NCBI RefSeq assembly: GCF_016093275.1
Contig: NZ_JAEDAK010000006.1
Span: forward strand, 124,001 to 188,000
Reading direction: 5' to 3'
Source: Inhella proteolytica
Lineage (GTDB): Bacteria > Pseudomonadota > Gammaproteobacteria > Burkholderiales > Burkholderiaceae_C
Length of the DNA stretch: 64,000 nt
Both the position numbers and the translations under genes were made by a program. A model generated the notes under the pieces. It was given only the letters and a program-made list of their open reading frames with translations, searched no databases and was not told the DNA's origin. Positions 36,381 to 45,112 of this stretch are shown here, piece after piece; positions within the stretch are counted from its first letter, which is position 1, and each line of letters opens with the position of its first letter.

Positions 36381-37487
36381 TCAGTCGTCCGCGAAGCTCG
36401 CGGCAATGGCGCGGAACTGCTCGGCCACGTCCAGGAAGGCGTCCAGCACATCGGGGTCGAAGTGCGTGCCGCGCCCTTTGCGCAGCACGTCCAGGGCCTC
36501 CTCGTGGCTGAATGCGGGCTTATAGACGCGCTTGCTGATGAGGGCGTCGTACACATCGGCCACCGCCATCAGGCGCGCGGAGAGCGGAATGGCCGTGCCC
36601 GCCAGGCCCTGCGGGTAGCCGCTGCCGTCCCATTTCTCCTGGTGCGAGAGGGCGATCTCCTTGGCAAAGGCCAGGAAGTCCAGGTCCTCGCCCAGCGCCC
36701 GCTCGGCCCGCACGATCGACTCGTAGCCGATCGTCGTGTGGGTCTTCATGATCTCGAACTCTTCGGGCGTGAGCTTGCCGGGCTTGAGCAGGATGTGGTC
36801 GGGGATGCCGACCTTGCCGATGTCGTGCAGCGGGGCGGACTTGAACAGCAGCTGGATGGCCTCGGGCGTGAGCGCGGCGGCAAGGCGTGTGTCTTGCGCC
36901 AGGCGCTCGGCCAGGCAGCGCACATAGCGCTGCGTGCGCAGGATGTGGTTGCCGGTTTCGTTGTCGCGCGTCTCGGCCATCGAGGCCATGGCCAGCACGG
37001 TGATGTCCTGAATCGCCTCGATGCGGTGGGTGCGCCGCGCCACCTCGGCCTGCAGGTAATCCGCCTGGTCGCGCAGGAAGTCGGCGGCGGCCTTGAGCTC
37101 CAGCTGGGTGCGCACGCGCGCCAGCACGATGGGGGCGCAGATGGGCTTGGTGATGTAGTCCTGCGCGCCCAGCGCCAGGCCCTCGGCCTCGTCCTCCACC
37201 TCGGCCTTGGCGGTCAGGAAGATCACCGGGATGTGGCGCGTGCGCGCGTCGGCGCGCAGGCGGCGCAGCACCTCGTAACCGTCGATGCCCGGCATCATGA
37301 TGTCGAGCAGGATCAGATCGGGCAGTGCGCCGTTTTGCAGCAGGTGCAGGGCGCGTTCCCCATGGTTGGCCACGCTGACACGGTAGTGCGGCCGCAGCAG
37401 CTCGCTCATCAAGGCGAGGTTCTGCGGTGTGTCGTCCACCACCAGCACGGCGGGGCGGCGGCTGGCGGCTTCTGGGGTCGGCGTCAT
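36381..37487 (-). CDS. Response regulator with HD-GYP phosphodiesterase domain
   Basis: 368 residues: receiver domain (about 12-128, phospho-Asp in LILLDIMMPGIDG) and HD-GYP domain (about 155-350). The metal-binding HD is in PLHDIGKVGIPDHILLKPG, and the signature motif is HQEKWDGSGYPQGL. It is predicted to degrade cyclic di-GMP. The ATG at 37487 overlaps the stop of the hybrid kinase by 4 bp, with AGGAGA upstream. It is therefore the likely output of that kinase, with a phosphotransfer route through the kinase's HPt domain. Confidence 0.93.
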   Translation of the reverse strand: MTPTPEAASRRPAVLVVDDTPQNLALMSELLRPHYRVSVANHGERALHLLQNGALPDLILLDIMMPGIDGYEVLRRLRADARTRHIPVIFLTAKAEVEDEAEGLALGAQDYITKPICAPIVLARVRTQLELKAAADFLRDQADYLQAEVARRTHRIEAIQDITVLAMASMAETRDNETGNHILRTQRYVRCLAERLAQDTRLAAALTPEAIQLLFKSAPLHDIGKVGIPDHILLKPGKLTPEEFEIMKTHTTIGYESIVRAERALGEDLDFLAFAKEIALSHQEKWDGSGYPQGLAGTAIPLSARLMAVADVYDALISKRVYKPAFSHEEALDVLRKGRGTHFDPDVLDAFLDVAEQFRAIAASFADD

Positions 37488-40400
37488 GGGGGCTCTCCTG
37501 GGGCGGGCCACTGGCGCAGCGCCCGGTCGAAATCGAACTCTTGGCAGGCGGCCCGCACGGCCTCGAAGCGGCTGCCCAGGCCGGCCTGGAGCGCGGCGCT
37601 GTGGTGATCCAGCCAGTCGAGCGCGTCAGGGTCCCCCTGTTCCAGGCGCTCGCGCAGGCCGGCCAGTGCGGAGGCGAGCTGCTCGGGCGGCACGGGGCTG
37701 CCGGCGGTGTCGGGGGACGGCGCGGCGGCGCTGCGAGGGGTGCCAATCGCCGCCAGCACCTCGGCCAGGCGCTGCTGCAGGGCCACGCCTGCGGCTGCGG
37801 GCCAGGGTGTGGCTGCGCCGGAGGCAGCGCTGCTGCGCAGCAGTTGCTCCAGCGCGCCGGCTGCGCGCGCCAGCGGCGCCGCGCCGAGCTGTGCCGCCAT
37901 GCCCTTGAGGCTGTGCGCGCCACGCACGGCGTCGTCCCGCTGGCCCGCCTGCCAAGCCTGCTGCAGGCGCTCGGCGGCTCCGTGCTGCTGGGCGGCGAAC
38001 TGTTCGAGCAGCTGCGTGTAGAGCGCGCTGCGTCCCAGGCAGGCCTGCAGGCCCCGCGCGCGGTCGAGCGCAAGCTCCGAGGCGCCCGCGGCGACCGCGC
38101 CCGCCTCGTGGGGGGCCGGGGCCTGCGCTTCGAACGAGGGCGCGGGGGCTTCATCCGTACGGGCGCCCCCGCCACCCGCGGGTAACCAGCGGCGCAGCGC
38201 CTTGTCCAGCGCGACCGGGTCGATGGGCTTGGTGAGGAAGCCGTTCATGCCCGCCGCCAGGCAGGCGTCGCGGTCCTGGGCGAGCGCGTTGGCGGTCATG
38301 GCCAGCACCGGCAGCTCGCGCCACTGGGGGGCTTGGCGCAGGCGCCGCGTGGCTTCCAGGCCATCCATCACCGGCATTTGCATGTCCATGAACACCAGAT
38401 CGAAGGCGGGCTGGCTGGCCAGCAGCTGCAGCGCCTGCTCGCCCTGCTCGGCGCCCACCACCGTGCAGCCGATGTCTTCCAGCATTTCCTGCGCCACCTG
38501 GCGGTTGATGGCGTTGTCCTCCACCAGCAGCACCCGGCGGCCTTCGGCCCAGCGGCCGCTGGCGGGTGCGGGCGCCACGCCCGGTGCCGGGCCCAGGCTG
38601 GAGATCAGCAGGTCGAGCAGGTCGGAGGGGGTGGGGGGCTTGACCAGCTCGGCACAGCCCGCCGGCCGCGTGTCGGCATCCTGGGGGTCGGCGTCCGGGT
38701 CCATCAGCAGCACCAGCTGCGGCGCCGGCTGTAGCGCCAGGGCTTGCACGCCCCGGGCCAGCTCGGCGCCGCTGTGGCCCTGCAGCTCTCGGTCCACCAG
38801 CACCCAGCGGGGCGCAGGGGCCTGACGCGCCAGGTTTAGCAACTCGTCTGCACCGGCTGCCGGCCAGGCCAGCAGGCCCCAGCTCTGCAGCTGCCGGACC
38901 AGCGCGCCCCGCAAGGCTGCGTTGTCCACCGCCACCAGCGCGCGCAGGCCTTGCAGCTCGGGCCGGGTGCGGCCAGCCGGCTCATGGGCCTCGGCGAACC
39001 AGGCGCTGAACCAGAAGGTGCTGCCCTGGCCAAGCTGGCTGTCCACGCCCACCTCGCCGCCCATCAGGTCGGCCAGGCGCTTGGCGATGGACAGGCCCAG
39101 GCCCGTGCCGCCGTACTTGCGGGTGGTGGAGGTGTCGGCCTGCTGGAAGGCCTGGAAAAGCTGGCCGCGTTGTTCCGGGTTCAGGCCGATGCCGGTGTCC
39201 TGCACCGCAAAGTGCAGGTGCACGCGCCCGGCTTCGCGCGCCTGGCAGCGCACCCGCACGGCGATCTCGCCGTGTTCGGTGAACTTGACGGCGTTGTTGC
39301 CGTAGTTGATGAGCACCTGACCCAGACGCAGCGCATCGCCCACCAGGTGGCTGGGCACCCCGGGGTCGACATCGAAGATCAGGCTCAGGCCCTTGGCGGT
39401 GGCGCGCCCGGCGATGAGGTTGCGCAGATTGCCCAGCACCTCGTCCAGCGCGAAGGGGCGCTGCTCCAGTTCGAGCTTACCGGCCTCGATCTTGCTCAGG
39501 TCCAGGATGTCATTGAGCAGACCCAGCAGATGCTGGCCGGCGCTCTGGATGCTGCCGAGGTAGCTGCGCTGCTTGGGCGTGAGCGAGGTGCGCAGCGCCA
39601 GGTGCGCCATGCCCAGCACGGCATTCAGCGGCGTGCGGATCTCGTGGCTCATATTGGCCAGGAACTCAGACTTCATGCGCGCAGCCGATTCGGCGATGTC
39701 CTTGGCCTGCTGCAGGGCCTCGGCGGCGGCGTGCTCCTGCTCGATGTCTTCGATGATGAAGAGCGCGCCCTTCTCGGGGTGCTCGGCGTCCAGGAACTGG
39801 CCGGTCAGGCGGGCCCAGAACAGCGTGCCGTCCTGCCGCTTCAGCTGCTGTTCGCGGCTGTGCCGTGCCCCGCGGCGCAGCACGGCGTACACGGGTTCGC
39901 CGCCGGCGGCGTCGGCGGCTTCGTCGGCGTACCACACCCTTGTGGTCTGGCCCAGCAAGGCCCCCGGCGCCACGCCGAGCAGCTGCTCCAGGCGGCGGTT
40001 GCAGCGCACCACCACGCGTTCGTGCAGCAGCACGATGCCGACCGGCGCGGCGTCGAACAGGGTGGCGAGCTGTTCGTTGCTGAGCTGCAGGCGCGCGGTG
40101 GCGTCTTGCAGCTGGGCGGTGCGCTCTTCCACCAGGGCCTGCAGCCGGGTGCGGTAGGCCTCCAGCTCGCGACTCTGGGCGCGTTCCTCGGTCACGTCGG
40201 TCCAGATGGCCGCGAGCAACAGGCGGCCATTCACCGGGACGCCCTGGGCACTGATGCGCACGTCGCGCAGGGTGCCGTCCTTGCGCCGGTGCTGGACTTC
40301 GAACACGGTCGGCTGGCTGCCGGCCAGGCGCGGCAGGCGCGCCACGCGGGCCTCGGTCTGGCCCTCGGGCACGATGTCGCCCACGCCCATCTGTGCAAAC

Positions 40401-42070
40401 TCGGCCGCGCTGTAGCCCAGGTTCTGGTGCGCAGAGCGGTTGAACTCCAGGAAGCGGCCGGTGTCCGGGTCCACCAGCACGATGGATTCGCGCGCCTGGT
40501 CGGCAATGACGGTGAAGATGCCCTCGCGCGAGTGCAGCTCGGTCTGCATGCGCTCGCGCTCGCCGACATCGCGCAGGATGGCGGTGAAGAGGTGCTGCCC
40601 GCCCACTTCCATGTGGGAGAGCGAGGCTTCGATGGGGAACTCGGTGCCATCGCGGCGCAGGCCGCGCAGGCGCTTGTCGGCCACGCGCTGGGCGGCGCTG
40701 AGGCCGGAGGACAGGGGCAGGGCGCGCATGCGCTCGCCATGCTGGGCGCGCGCACGCTCGGGCATCAGCAGCGTCAGCGGCTGGCCCAGGATCTCGGCGG
40801 CGGTGTAGCCGAACATGCGCTCCGCGGCCGGGTTGAAGAGCAGGATGCGTTGCTGCTCGTCGGCCGAGACGATGGCGTCCATCGCGCCCTCGATCAGGGA
40901 GGCCAGGCGTTGCTCGCTCTGGATCAGCGCCAGCTCCTTGTGCTTGCGCTCGGTCTTGTCCAGTCCTTGCACCAGGTAGCCGGTCCAGCGCCCGCTGTCA
41001 TCCAGGCGCGGGCTGGCATCGCACAGGACCCAACAGGTCTGGCCTTCGGCGTTGCGGAGCTGCAGCTCCAGGCTGAAGGGGCCGTGTTGTGGCCACAGCT
41101 GGGCCAGGCGCTGCTGCACGGCGGCGTCTGGCAGCACGTCCAGCACCTCCGTCCAGTGGCGGCTGCGGTCCAGCTCGGTCCCGCTCCAGCCTTTGAGGCG
41201 GCGCAGCACCGCATTCGCGTAGTCCAGGCGTTCGTCGGCGTCGATCTCCCAGACCAGCAGCCGGCCGGCATCCGCCAGGGCCTGGAAGTGGGCCACGCTC
41301 TCACGCGTTTGCGCGCGCGAGCGCTGCACGCTTTCCTGCAGGCGGTTCAGCGTCTGGGCGAGTGTGGCCAGTTCCTCCGCGCCGCGCTCCGGTACGCGGT
41401 GCACGCGGTCCTCGTTCGCCATGAAATGGGTGCTGGCCGCGCGCATCTGGTCCAGCGGCTGGCTCACGAAGCGGCGCAGCGCCCAGGCCAGCAGGCCCAC
41501 GGCCAGCGCGGTGGCCACCCCCAGCGTGAGCACGCGCCGCTGGGCCAGGTAGCGAAGCTCGGCCTCCTCGGGGCGCAGGTCAAAGCTCAGCGCCACCACG
41601 CCGTGCTGCTGGCTGCGCAAGGCCGCGCCGGTGGCCCGCGGGGTGTAGGGCATCAGCACGCTCAGGCGCAGGCCGTCGGGCGAGAGCTGCAGATCGGGCC
41701 GGTGACTGAATTCCTGGCGTGCCAGCCGCTCGGGGCTCAGCTCGGGCCACACCGCTCGCAGGGCCTGCCCCCGCCAGGCGAGGCGGTTGGCGGCCACCAC
41801 GGTCAGCGTGGTGTCGGTCACCAGCACCCGCTCGGCGCGCAGGTCGGTGGCACTGAGGGTCAGATCGGCCTCCAGCTCGGGCAGGCCGGCCGGGAGGTGA
41901 CGCTCGGCCAGGCGGCTCAGGCGGTCGGCCAGGGCGCTGGCATCGCGCTGGGCCTGCTGCTGCAGCACCAGGCGCCCGTCCGAGACCGCGCGCAGGTAGG
42001 ACTGCAGGACGACGATGCCCACGGCCAGCAGCAGCAGGACGGGGATGACGGTGCGCAGCCGAAATCTCAT
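37484..42070 (-). CDS. Large hybrid histidine kinase (TM-HAMP-PAS array-HisKA-HATPase-REC-REC-HPt)
   Basis: 1528 residues. TM1 is at about 7-27, a periplasmic region at about 28-180, TM2 at about 183-203 and HAMP after it. Four PAS/PAC modules occupy about 270-790. The H-box SHEIRTPLNAVLGMAHLA is near 810. HATPase boxes include GNNAVKF, DTGIGL and GGTGLGLSIAKRL. A divergent receiver (VDRELQG) is followed by a canonical one (LLVEDNAINRQ, DLVFMDMQMPVMDG) near 1180-1300, and an HPt with HSLKGMAAQLGA near 1385. It starts by ATGA overlap with the solute-binding gene and ends by ATGA overlap with the HD-GYP gene. Confidence 0.93.
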   Translation of the reverse strand: MRFRLRTVIPVLLLLAVGIVVLQSYLRAVSDGRLVLQQQAQRDASALADRLSRLAERHLPAGLPELEADLTLSATDLRAERVLVTDTTLTVVAANRLAWRGQALRAVWPELSPERLARQEFSHRPDLQLSPDGLRLSVLMPYTPRATGAALRSQQHGVVALSFDLRPEEAELRYLAQRRVLTLGVATALAVGLLAWALRRFVSQPLDQMRAASTHFMANEDRVHRVPERGAEELATLAQTLNRLQESVQRSRAQTRESVAHFQALADAGRLLVWEIDADERLDYANAVLRRLKGWSGTELDRSRHWTEVLDVLPDAAVQQRLAQLWPQHGPFSLELQLRNAEGQTCWVLCDASPRLDDSGRWTGYLVQGLDKTERKHKELALIQSEQRLASLIEGAMDAIVSADEQQRILLFNPAAERMFGYTAAEILGQPLTLLMPERARAQHGERMRALPLSSGLSAAQRVADKRLRGLRRDGTEFPIEASLSHMEVGGQHLFTAILRDVGERERMQTELHSREGIFTVIADQARESIVLVDPDTGRFLEFNRSAHQNLGYSAAEFAQMGVGDIVPEGQTEARVARLPRLAGSQPTVFEVQHRRKDGTLRDVRISAQGVPVNGRLLLAAIWTDVTEERAQSRELEAYRTRLQALVEERTAQLQDATARLQLSNEQLATLFDAAPVGIVLLHERVVVRCNRRLEQLLGVAPGALLGQTTRVWYADEAADAAGGEPVYAVLRRGARHSREQQLKRQDGTLFWARLTGQFLDAEHPEKGALFIIEDIEQEHAAAEALQQAKDIAESAARMKSEFLANMSHEIRTPLNAVLGMAHLALRTSLTPKQRSYLGSIQSAGQHLLGLLNDILDLSKIEAGKLELEQRPFALDEVLGNLRNLIAGRATAKGLSLIFDVDPGVPSHLVGDALRLGQVLINYGNNAVKFTEHGEIAVRVRCQAREAGRVHLHFAVQDTGIGLNPEQRGQLFQAFQQADTSTTRKYGGTGLGLSIAKRLADLMGGEVGVDSQLGQGSTFWFSAWFAEAHEPAGRTRPELQGLRALVAVDNAALRGALVRQLQSWGLLAWPAAGADELLNLARQAPAPRWVLVDRELQGHSGAELARGVQALALQPAPQLVLLMDPDADPQDADTRPAGCAELVKPPTPSDLLDLLISSLGPAPGVAPAPASGRWAEGRRVLLVEDNAINRQVAQEMLEDIGCTVVGAEQGEQALQLLASQPAFDLVFMDMQMPVMDGLEATRRLRQAPQWRELPVLAMTANALAQDRDACLAAGMNGFLTKPIDPVALDKALRRWLPAGGGGARTDEAPAPSFEAQAPAPHEAGAVAAGASELALDRARGLQACLGRSALYTQLLEQFAAQQHGAAERLQQAWQAGQRDDAVRGAHSLKGMAAQLGAAPLARAAGALEQLLRSSAASGAATPWPAAAGVALQQRLAEVLAAIGTPRSAAAPSPDTAGSPVPPEQLASALAGLRERLEQGDPDALDWLDHHSAALQAGLGSRFEAVRAACQEFDFDRALRQWPAPGEPP

Positions 42071-43017
42071 GTGGGCAGGTAGCGGGTGTCGAACAGATCC
42101 GCCAGCTCGCGCGGCTGGCGCAGCAGGCCTGCCTTGAGCATCACGGTCTGCAAGGTCAGGGTGCGCTCCAGCAACGGGCTGCCAGGGCTGAGCCAGCGGC
42201 GGGCCGTGGCCGCATCGGGCTGGCGCAGGCCGCGCAAGGCGTTCGCCACCTGCTTGGGCGGCAGTTGCAGGCGCGGCGCGGTGCGCCGCGCGGCATCCTC
42301 GGGCTGGCGCTGCCAATGCGCCAGGGCGTCAAAGTGGGCCTTGAGGGCGGTTGCCAGATGGCCCGCGTGCAGGGGCAGGGCATCGCTGCGCACCGCCAGC
42401 ACATCCACGATGCGCCAGGGGATGGCTCGGCTGTCGAACAGGCGTCGCGCGCCCAGCCCCTCGAGCTGCGTGATCCAAGGTTCGGCGCTGACCACCAAGT
42501 CCACCTCGCCTCGGCGCAGCAGCTCAACGGATTCGACCAGGGTGCTGGGTATGCGTTGGAGTTGCTCGGGTTGCAGTTGCTGCGCTTGCAGGAAGCTCGT
42601 CAGCATCACGGCGCCAGCCGCGCTTTCTTCGACGGCGATGCGTTTGCCGGCCAGTGGGGCGCCTGCGGGCAGCCGGGGGTGGGCCAGCACGGCGTCGGCG
42701 CCTTCGGAGAGGTCCAGCACGTTGACGATGCGCAGCTCCACGCCGTCGTGCACGGCGGTCAGGAACTCGTCCAGCGTGAGCTGCGCGGCGTCCAGCTGTC
42801 CGACGGCCAAGGCGCGCAAGGTGTCGGTGTTGGACATCAGCTCGAACAGGCGCACCTGATCGGCTGGCAACCAGCCCAGCTCGCGTGCCAGGAACAGCGG
42901 CTCGTAGCCGGGGAACACGATGCTGCCCACGCGCAGTGGCCGCACCGGGGGTGCGCAGCCCGCGAGGCTGAACGCCGCCCCCAGGCCCTGCAGGATGTGC
43001 CGACGATTGATGGTCAC
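42067..43017 (-). CDS. Tat-type solute-binding lipoprotein, NMT1/SsuA-like
   Basis: 316 residues. The N-terminus TINRRHILQGLGAAFSLAGC combines a twin-arginine-like RR motif with a lipobox Cys (about residue 21), so export as a lipoprotein is likely. The mature part resembles the SsuA/THI5 (NMT1-like) family: RVGSIVFPGYEPLFLARELG at the start and QLDAAQLTLDEFL further on. No ABC permease or ATPase is adjacent. Its stop overlaps the start of the hybrid kinase, so the likely role is a periplasmic ligand sensor that feeds the kinase. That role is inference from operon structure. Confidence 0.85.
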   Translation of the reverse strand: MTINRRHILQGLGAAFSLAGCAPPVRPLRVGSIVFPGYEPLFLARELGWLPADQVRLFELMSNTDTLRALAVGQLDAAQLTLDEFLTAVHDGVELRIVNVLDLSEGADAVLAHPRLPAGAPLAGKRIAVEESAAGAVMLTSFLQAQQLQPEQLQRIPSTLVESVELLRRGEVDLVVSAEPWITQLEGLGARRLFDSRAIPWRIVDVLAVRSDALPLHAGHLATALKAHFDALAHWQRQPEDAARRTAPRLQLPPKQVANALRGLRQPDAATARRWLSPGSPLLERTLTLQTVMLKAGLLRQPRELADLFDTRYLPT

Positions 43018-43101
43018 GCGCGCTCCGGTTTGCGAACCTCCGATCGGGAGCCGAGTGTGCCTGCCCCGCCGGGCCGATGGCCTAGCGCGACTTGAGCTGT
43101 C

Positions 43102-43878
43102 TCAACCCTCGGCCCGCGGCTTGCGGCCGCGCCCGCTCAGCAACTTGTCGAACAAGAAGTTCGGCAGCACCCGCATCAGCTTGGCCACCACGCCCATCTG
43201 CCAGGGGATGACGCGGTAGCTGACACCAGCTTCGATGGCAGCGAAGGCCTTGGCCGCAAAGGCATCGGCCGGCATCAGGAAGGGCATGGCGTAGCTGTTC
43301 ACGCGCGTCAGCGGCGTATCCACATAGCCGGGCACCAGGGTGACCACCTGCACGCCGCTGCCGCGGCATTCGATGCGCAGGGCCTCGCAGTAGCTGACCA
43401 CGCCGGCCTTGCTGGCGCAGTAGGCACCATGACCGGCCAGGCCGCGGATGGCGGCCACGCTGGCCACGCCCACCAGGCGGCCGCTGCCGCGCTGGCGCAT
43501 CGGTTCGATGAAGGGCTGGAAGCTCACGGCGGTGCCGTAGACATTGGTGTCCAGCACCTGCTTGAAGACGGGCAGGTCTTCGGCCAGCGCGGTGTCCACG
43601 CCGATGCTGACGCCGGCGCTGGCGATCACGGTGTCGGGCAGGCCCTGGCGGGCCAGGCAGTCCAGTGCGGCGCGTTGGAAGCCCTCGGCGTCCACCACGT
43701 CGGCGCCGTAGACGGCCCAGCGCGCCGGGTCCAGCTGCTGTTCCTGCGCCCAGGCCTGCACCACCTCGACGCGGCGGGCCTGCAGGGCCAGGCGCCAGCC
43801 GGCGCGGTAGTAGTGCAGGGCCAGGGCCTGGCCGATGCCGCTGGAGGCGCCGGTGATGAAGACGAGTCGCTGGGTCAT
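43102..43878 (-). CDS. Short-chain dehydrogenase/reductase
   Basis: 258-residue classical SDR. The Rossmann glycine motif TGASSGIGQ is at about 10-18. The catalytic YCASK (YxxxK) is near 149-153, with a preceding Ser in VGVASVAAIRG. The Asn in the NVYGT strand is present. It is NAD(P)-dependent; the substrate is unknown. Its start overlaps the stop of lptC by 4 bp (ATGA), placing it last in the kdsD-kdsC-lptC operon, where lptA would normally be expected. Confidence 0.92.
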   Translation of the reverse strand: MTQRLVFITGASSGIGQALALHYYRAGWRLALQARRVEVVQAWAQEQQLDPARWAVYGADVVDAEGFQRAALDCLARQGLPDTVIASAGVSIGVDTALAEDLPVFKQVLDTNVYGTAVSFQPFIEPMRQRGSGRLVGVASVAAIRGLAGHGAYCASKAGVVSYCEALRIECRGSGVQVVTLVPGYVDTPLTRVNSYAMPFLMPADAFAAKAFAAIEAGVSYRVIPWQMGVVAKLMRVLPNFLFDKLLSGRGRKPRAEG

Positions 43879-44543
43879 GGGCGGGGCAGGGTCTGCATCA
43901 CGGTGCGGCTGGGGCCGCGGAACTTCAGCAGGCCGCTGGCGTGCTGGTAGTCGAAGCCCTGGGCCTGCAGCTGCAGGCGAGGGGCGCGCGCGTCCACCGC
44001 CACATCGCTCTGCAGGCGGCGCTCGGGCACGAGGGCGGTGAGTTTCTCGGTGCGCAGCTCCAACTCGGGGGCGGCGCTGCCGGGGTCGGCGCCCACCGCG
44101 AAGCGGCGCACCTGCACCGCGCCGCTGAGCACCAGGCGCTCGCCTTTGGCGGGGCCCTGGCCGCGAGCGGCGGTCACCAGCAGGGTGCGGCCCAGCTCGT
44201 CCTGCATGCGCAGCTCCAACTGGTCGACCTCGATCTGGTCGTCGTCCGGGTAGTGGCGCAGCCGCTCACCGCGCAGCCAGGCTTGCTGGCGGCCGTCGGG
44301 CAGGTAGCGCAGCAGCTCGAACTGGCGCATCTCGTAATCGGGCACATGGCGCAGCGGCACGGCCTCGGTGGGGCCCTGCGGCAGCGGGGTCTGGCGCACC
44401 AGCCAGGTGGTGAACAGCGCGCCCAGGGCCAGCACGGCCAGGGGCAGGTAGTTGAACAGCCAGGTCTGGATGCGCCAGACCCAGGACTGGCGGGCGCGCC
44501 GCGGTGTGCCCGCGCCCAGGGGGGCCAGCGCCGGACTGGTCAT
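43875..44543 (-). CDS. lptC: LPS export protein LptC
   Basis: 222-residue bitopic inner-membrane protein that receives lipopolysaccharide from LptBFG and hands it to LptA. A single TM (about 19-39, NYLPLAVLALGALFTTWLV) is followed by a periplasmic beta-jellyroll domain (YEMRQFELLRYLPDGRQQAW and onward). The ATG at 44543 overlaps the kdsC stop by 4 bp. A longer reading from 44564 would overlap further and is not needed. The kdsD-kdsC-lptC order is the conserved LPS locus. Confidence 0.9.
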   Translation of the reverse strand: MTSPALAPLGAGTPRRARQSWVWRIQTWLFNYLPLAVLALGALFTTWLVRQTPLPQGPTEAVPLRHVPDYEMRQFELLRYLPDGRQQAWLRGERLRHYPDDDQIEVDQLELRMQDELGRTLLVTAARGQGPAKGERLVLSGAVQVRRFAVGADPGSAAPELELRTEKLTALVPERRLQSDVAVDARAPRLQLQAQGFDYQHASGLLKFRGPSRTVMQTLPRP

Positions 44544-45112
44544 TTCCCGTCCAGCGTCTGGCAATGCGCTTCAAAGATCCGGCCGTACTGCCCGGCGGCC
44601 ACCAGCAGCAAATCGCAGGCTTCCCGCGCCGCGCCATAGCCCGCCGCCGCCCGCGTGACGTGCTGCGCCACCGCCAGCACCTCGGCATGGGCACCAGGCG
44701 GGGCAATGGCCAGGCCGGCGCGCAACAGCAGCGGCAGGTCGGGCCAGTCGTCACCCATCGCGGCCACTTCGCTCCAGGCGATGCCCAGCTCGGCCAGCAG
44801 GCCTTCCGCGGCAGCGAGCTTGTCCTTGATGCCGTAGAGCGCGTGGCGGATGCCCAGATCGACCATGCGCCGGCGCACGCCGGGGGCGTCGCGCCCGGTG
44901 ATGACGATGGGCTCGATGCCGGCGTGCTGCAGGGATTTCAGGCCATGGCCGTCGAGCGTGTTGAAGGCCTTGAAGCTCTCACCCTGTTCGCCGATGTAGA
45001 TGCGGCCATCGGTGAGCACGCCGTCGACGTCAAAGATCACGGCCTTCATGCCGGGGCCCACGCCCTGGGCGAGGAGCAGCAGTTCGGGCGGGAAGGAAAG
45101 GACGGGCTTCAC
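44540..45112 (-). CDS. kdsC: 3-deoxy-D-manno-octulosonate 8-phosphate phosphatase KdsC
   Basis: HAD-superfamily phosphatase of 190 residues that removes phosphate from KDO-8-phosphate in LPS core synthesis. The nucleophile motif DVDGVLTDG is at about 28-36, and the later motifs ITGRDAP, the KDKL loop and GDDWPDLP are intact. It starts with GTG directly after the kdsD stop, with no gap. The N-terminal 25 residues before the HAD core match the usual length. Cytoplasmic tetramer expected. Confidence 0.93.
   Translation of the reverse strand: MKPVLSFPPELLLLAQGVGPGMKAVIFDVDGVLTDGRIYIGEQGESFKAFNTLDGHGLKSLQHAGIEPIVITGRDAPGVRRRMVDLGIRHALYGIKDKLAAAEGLLAELGIAWSEVAAMGDDWPDLPLLLRAGLAIAPPGAHAEVLAVAQHVTRAAAGYGAAREACDLLLVAAGQYGRIFEAHCQTLDGK

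Noticed and set aside
38951-42082. A 1043-codon plus-strand open frame opposite the hybrid kinase
   Set aside because: It is a shadow of the kinase gene, with biased composition and no domain.
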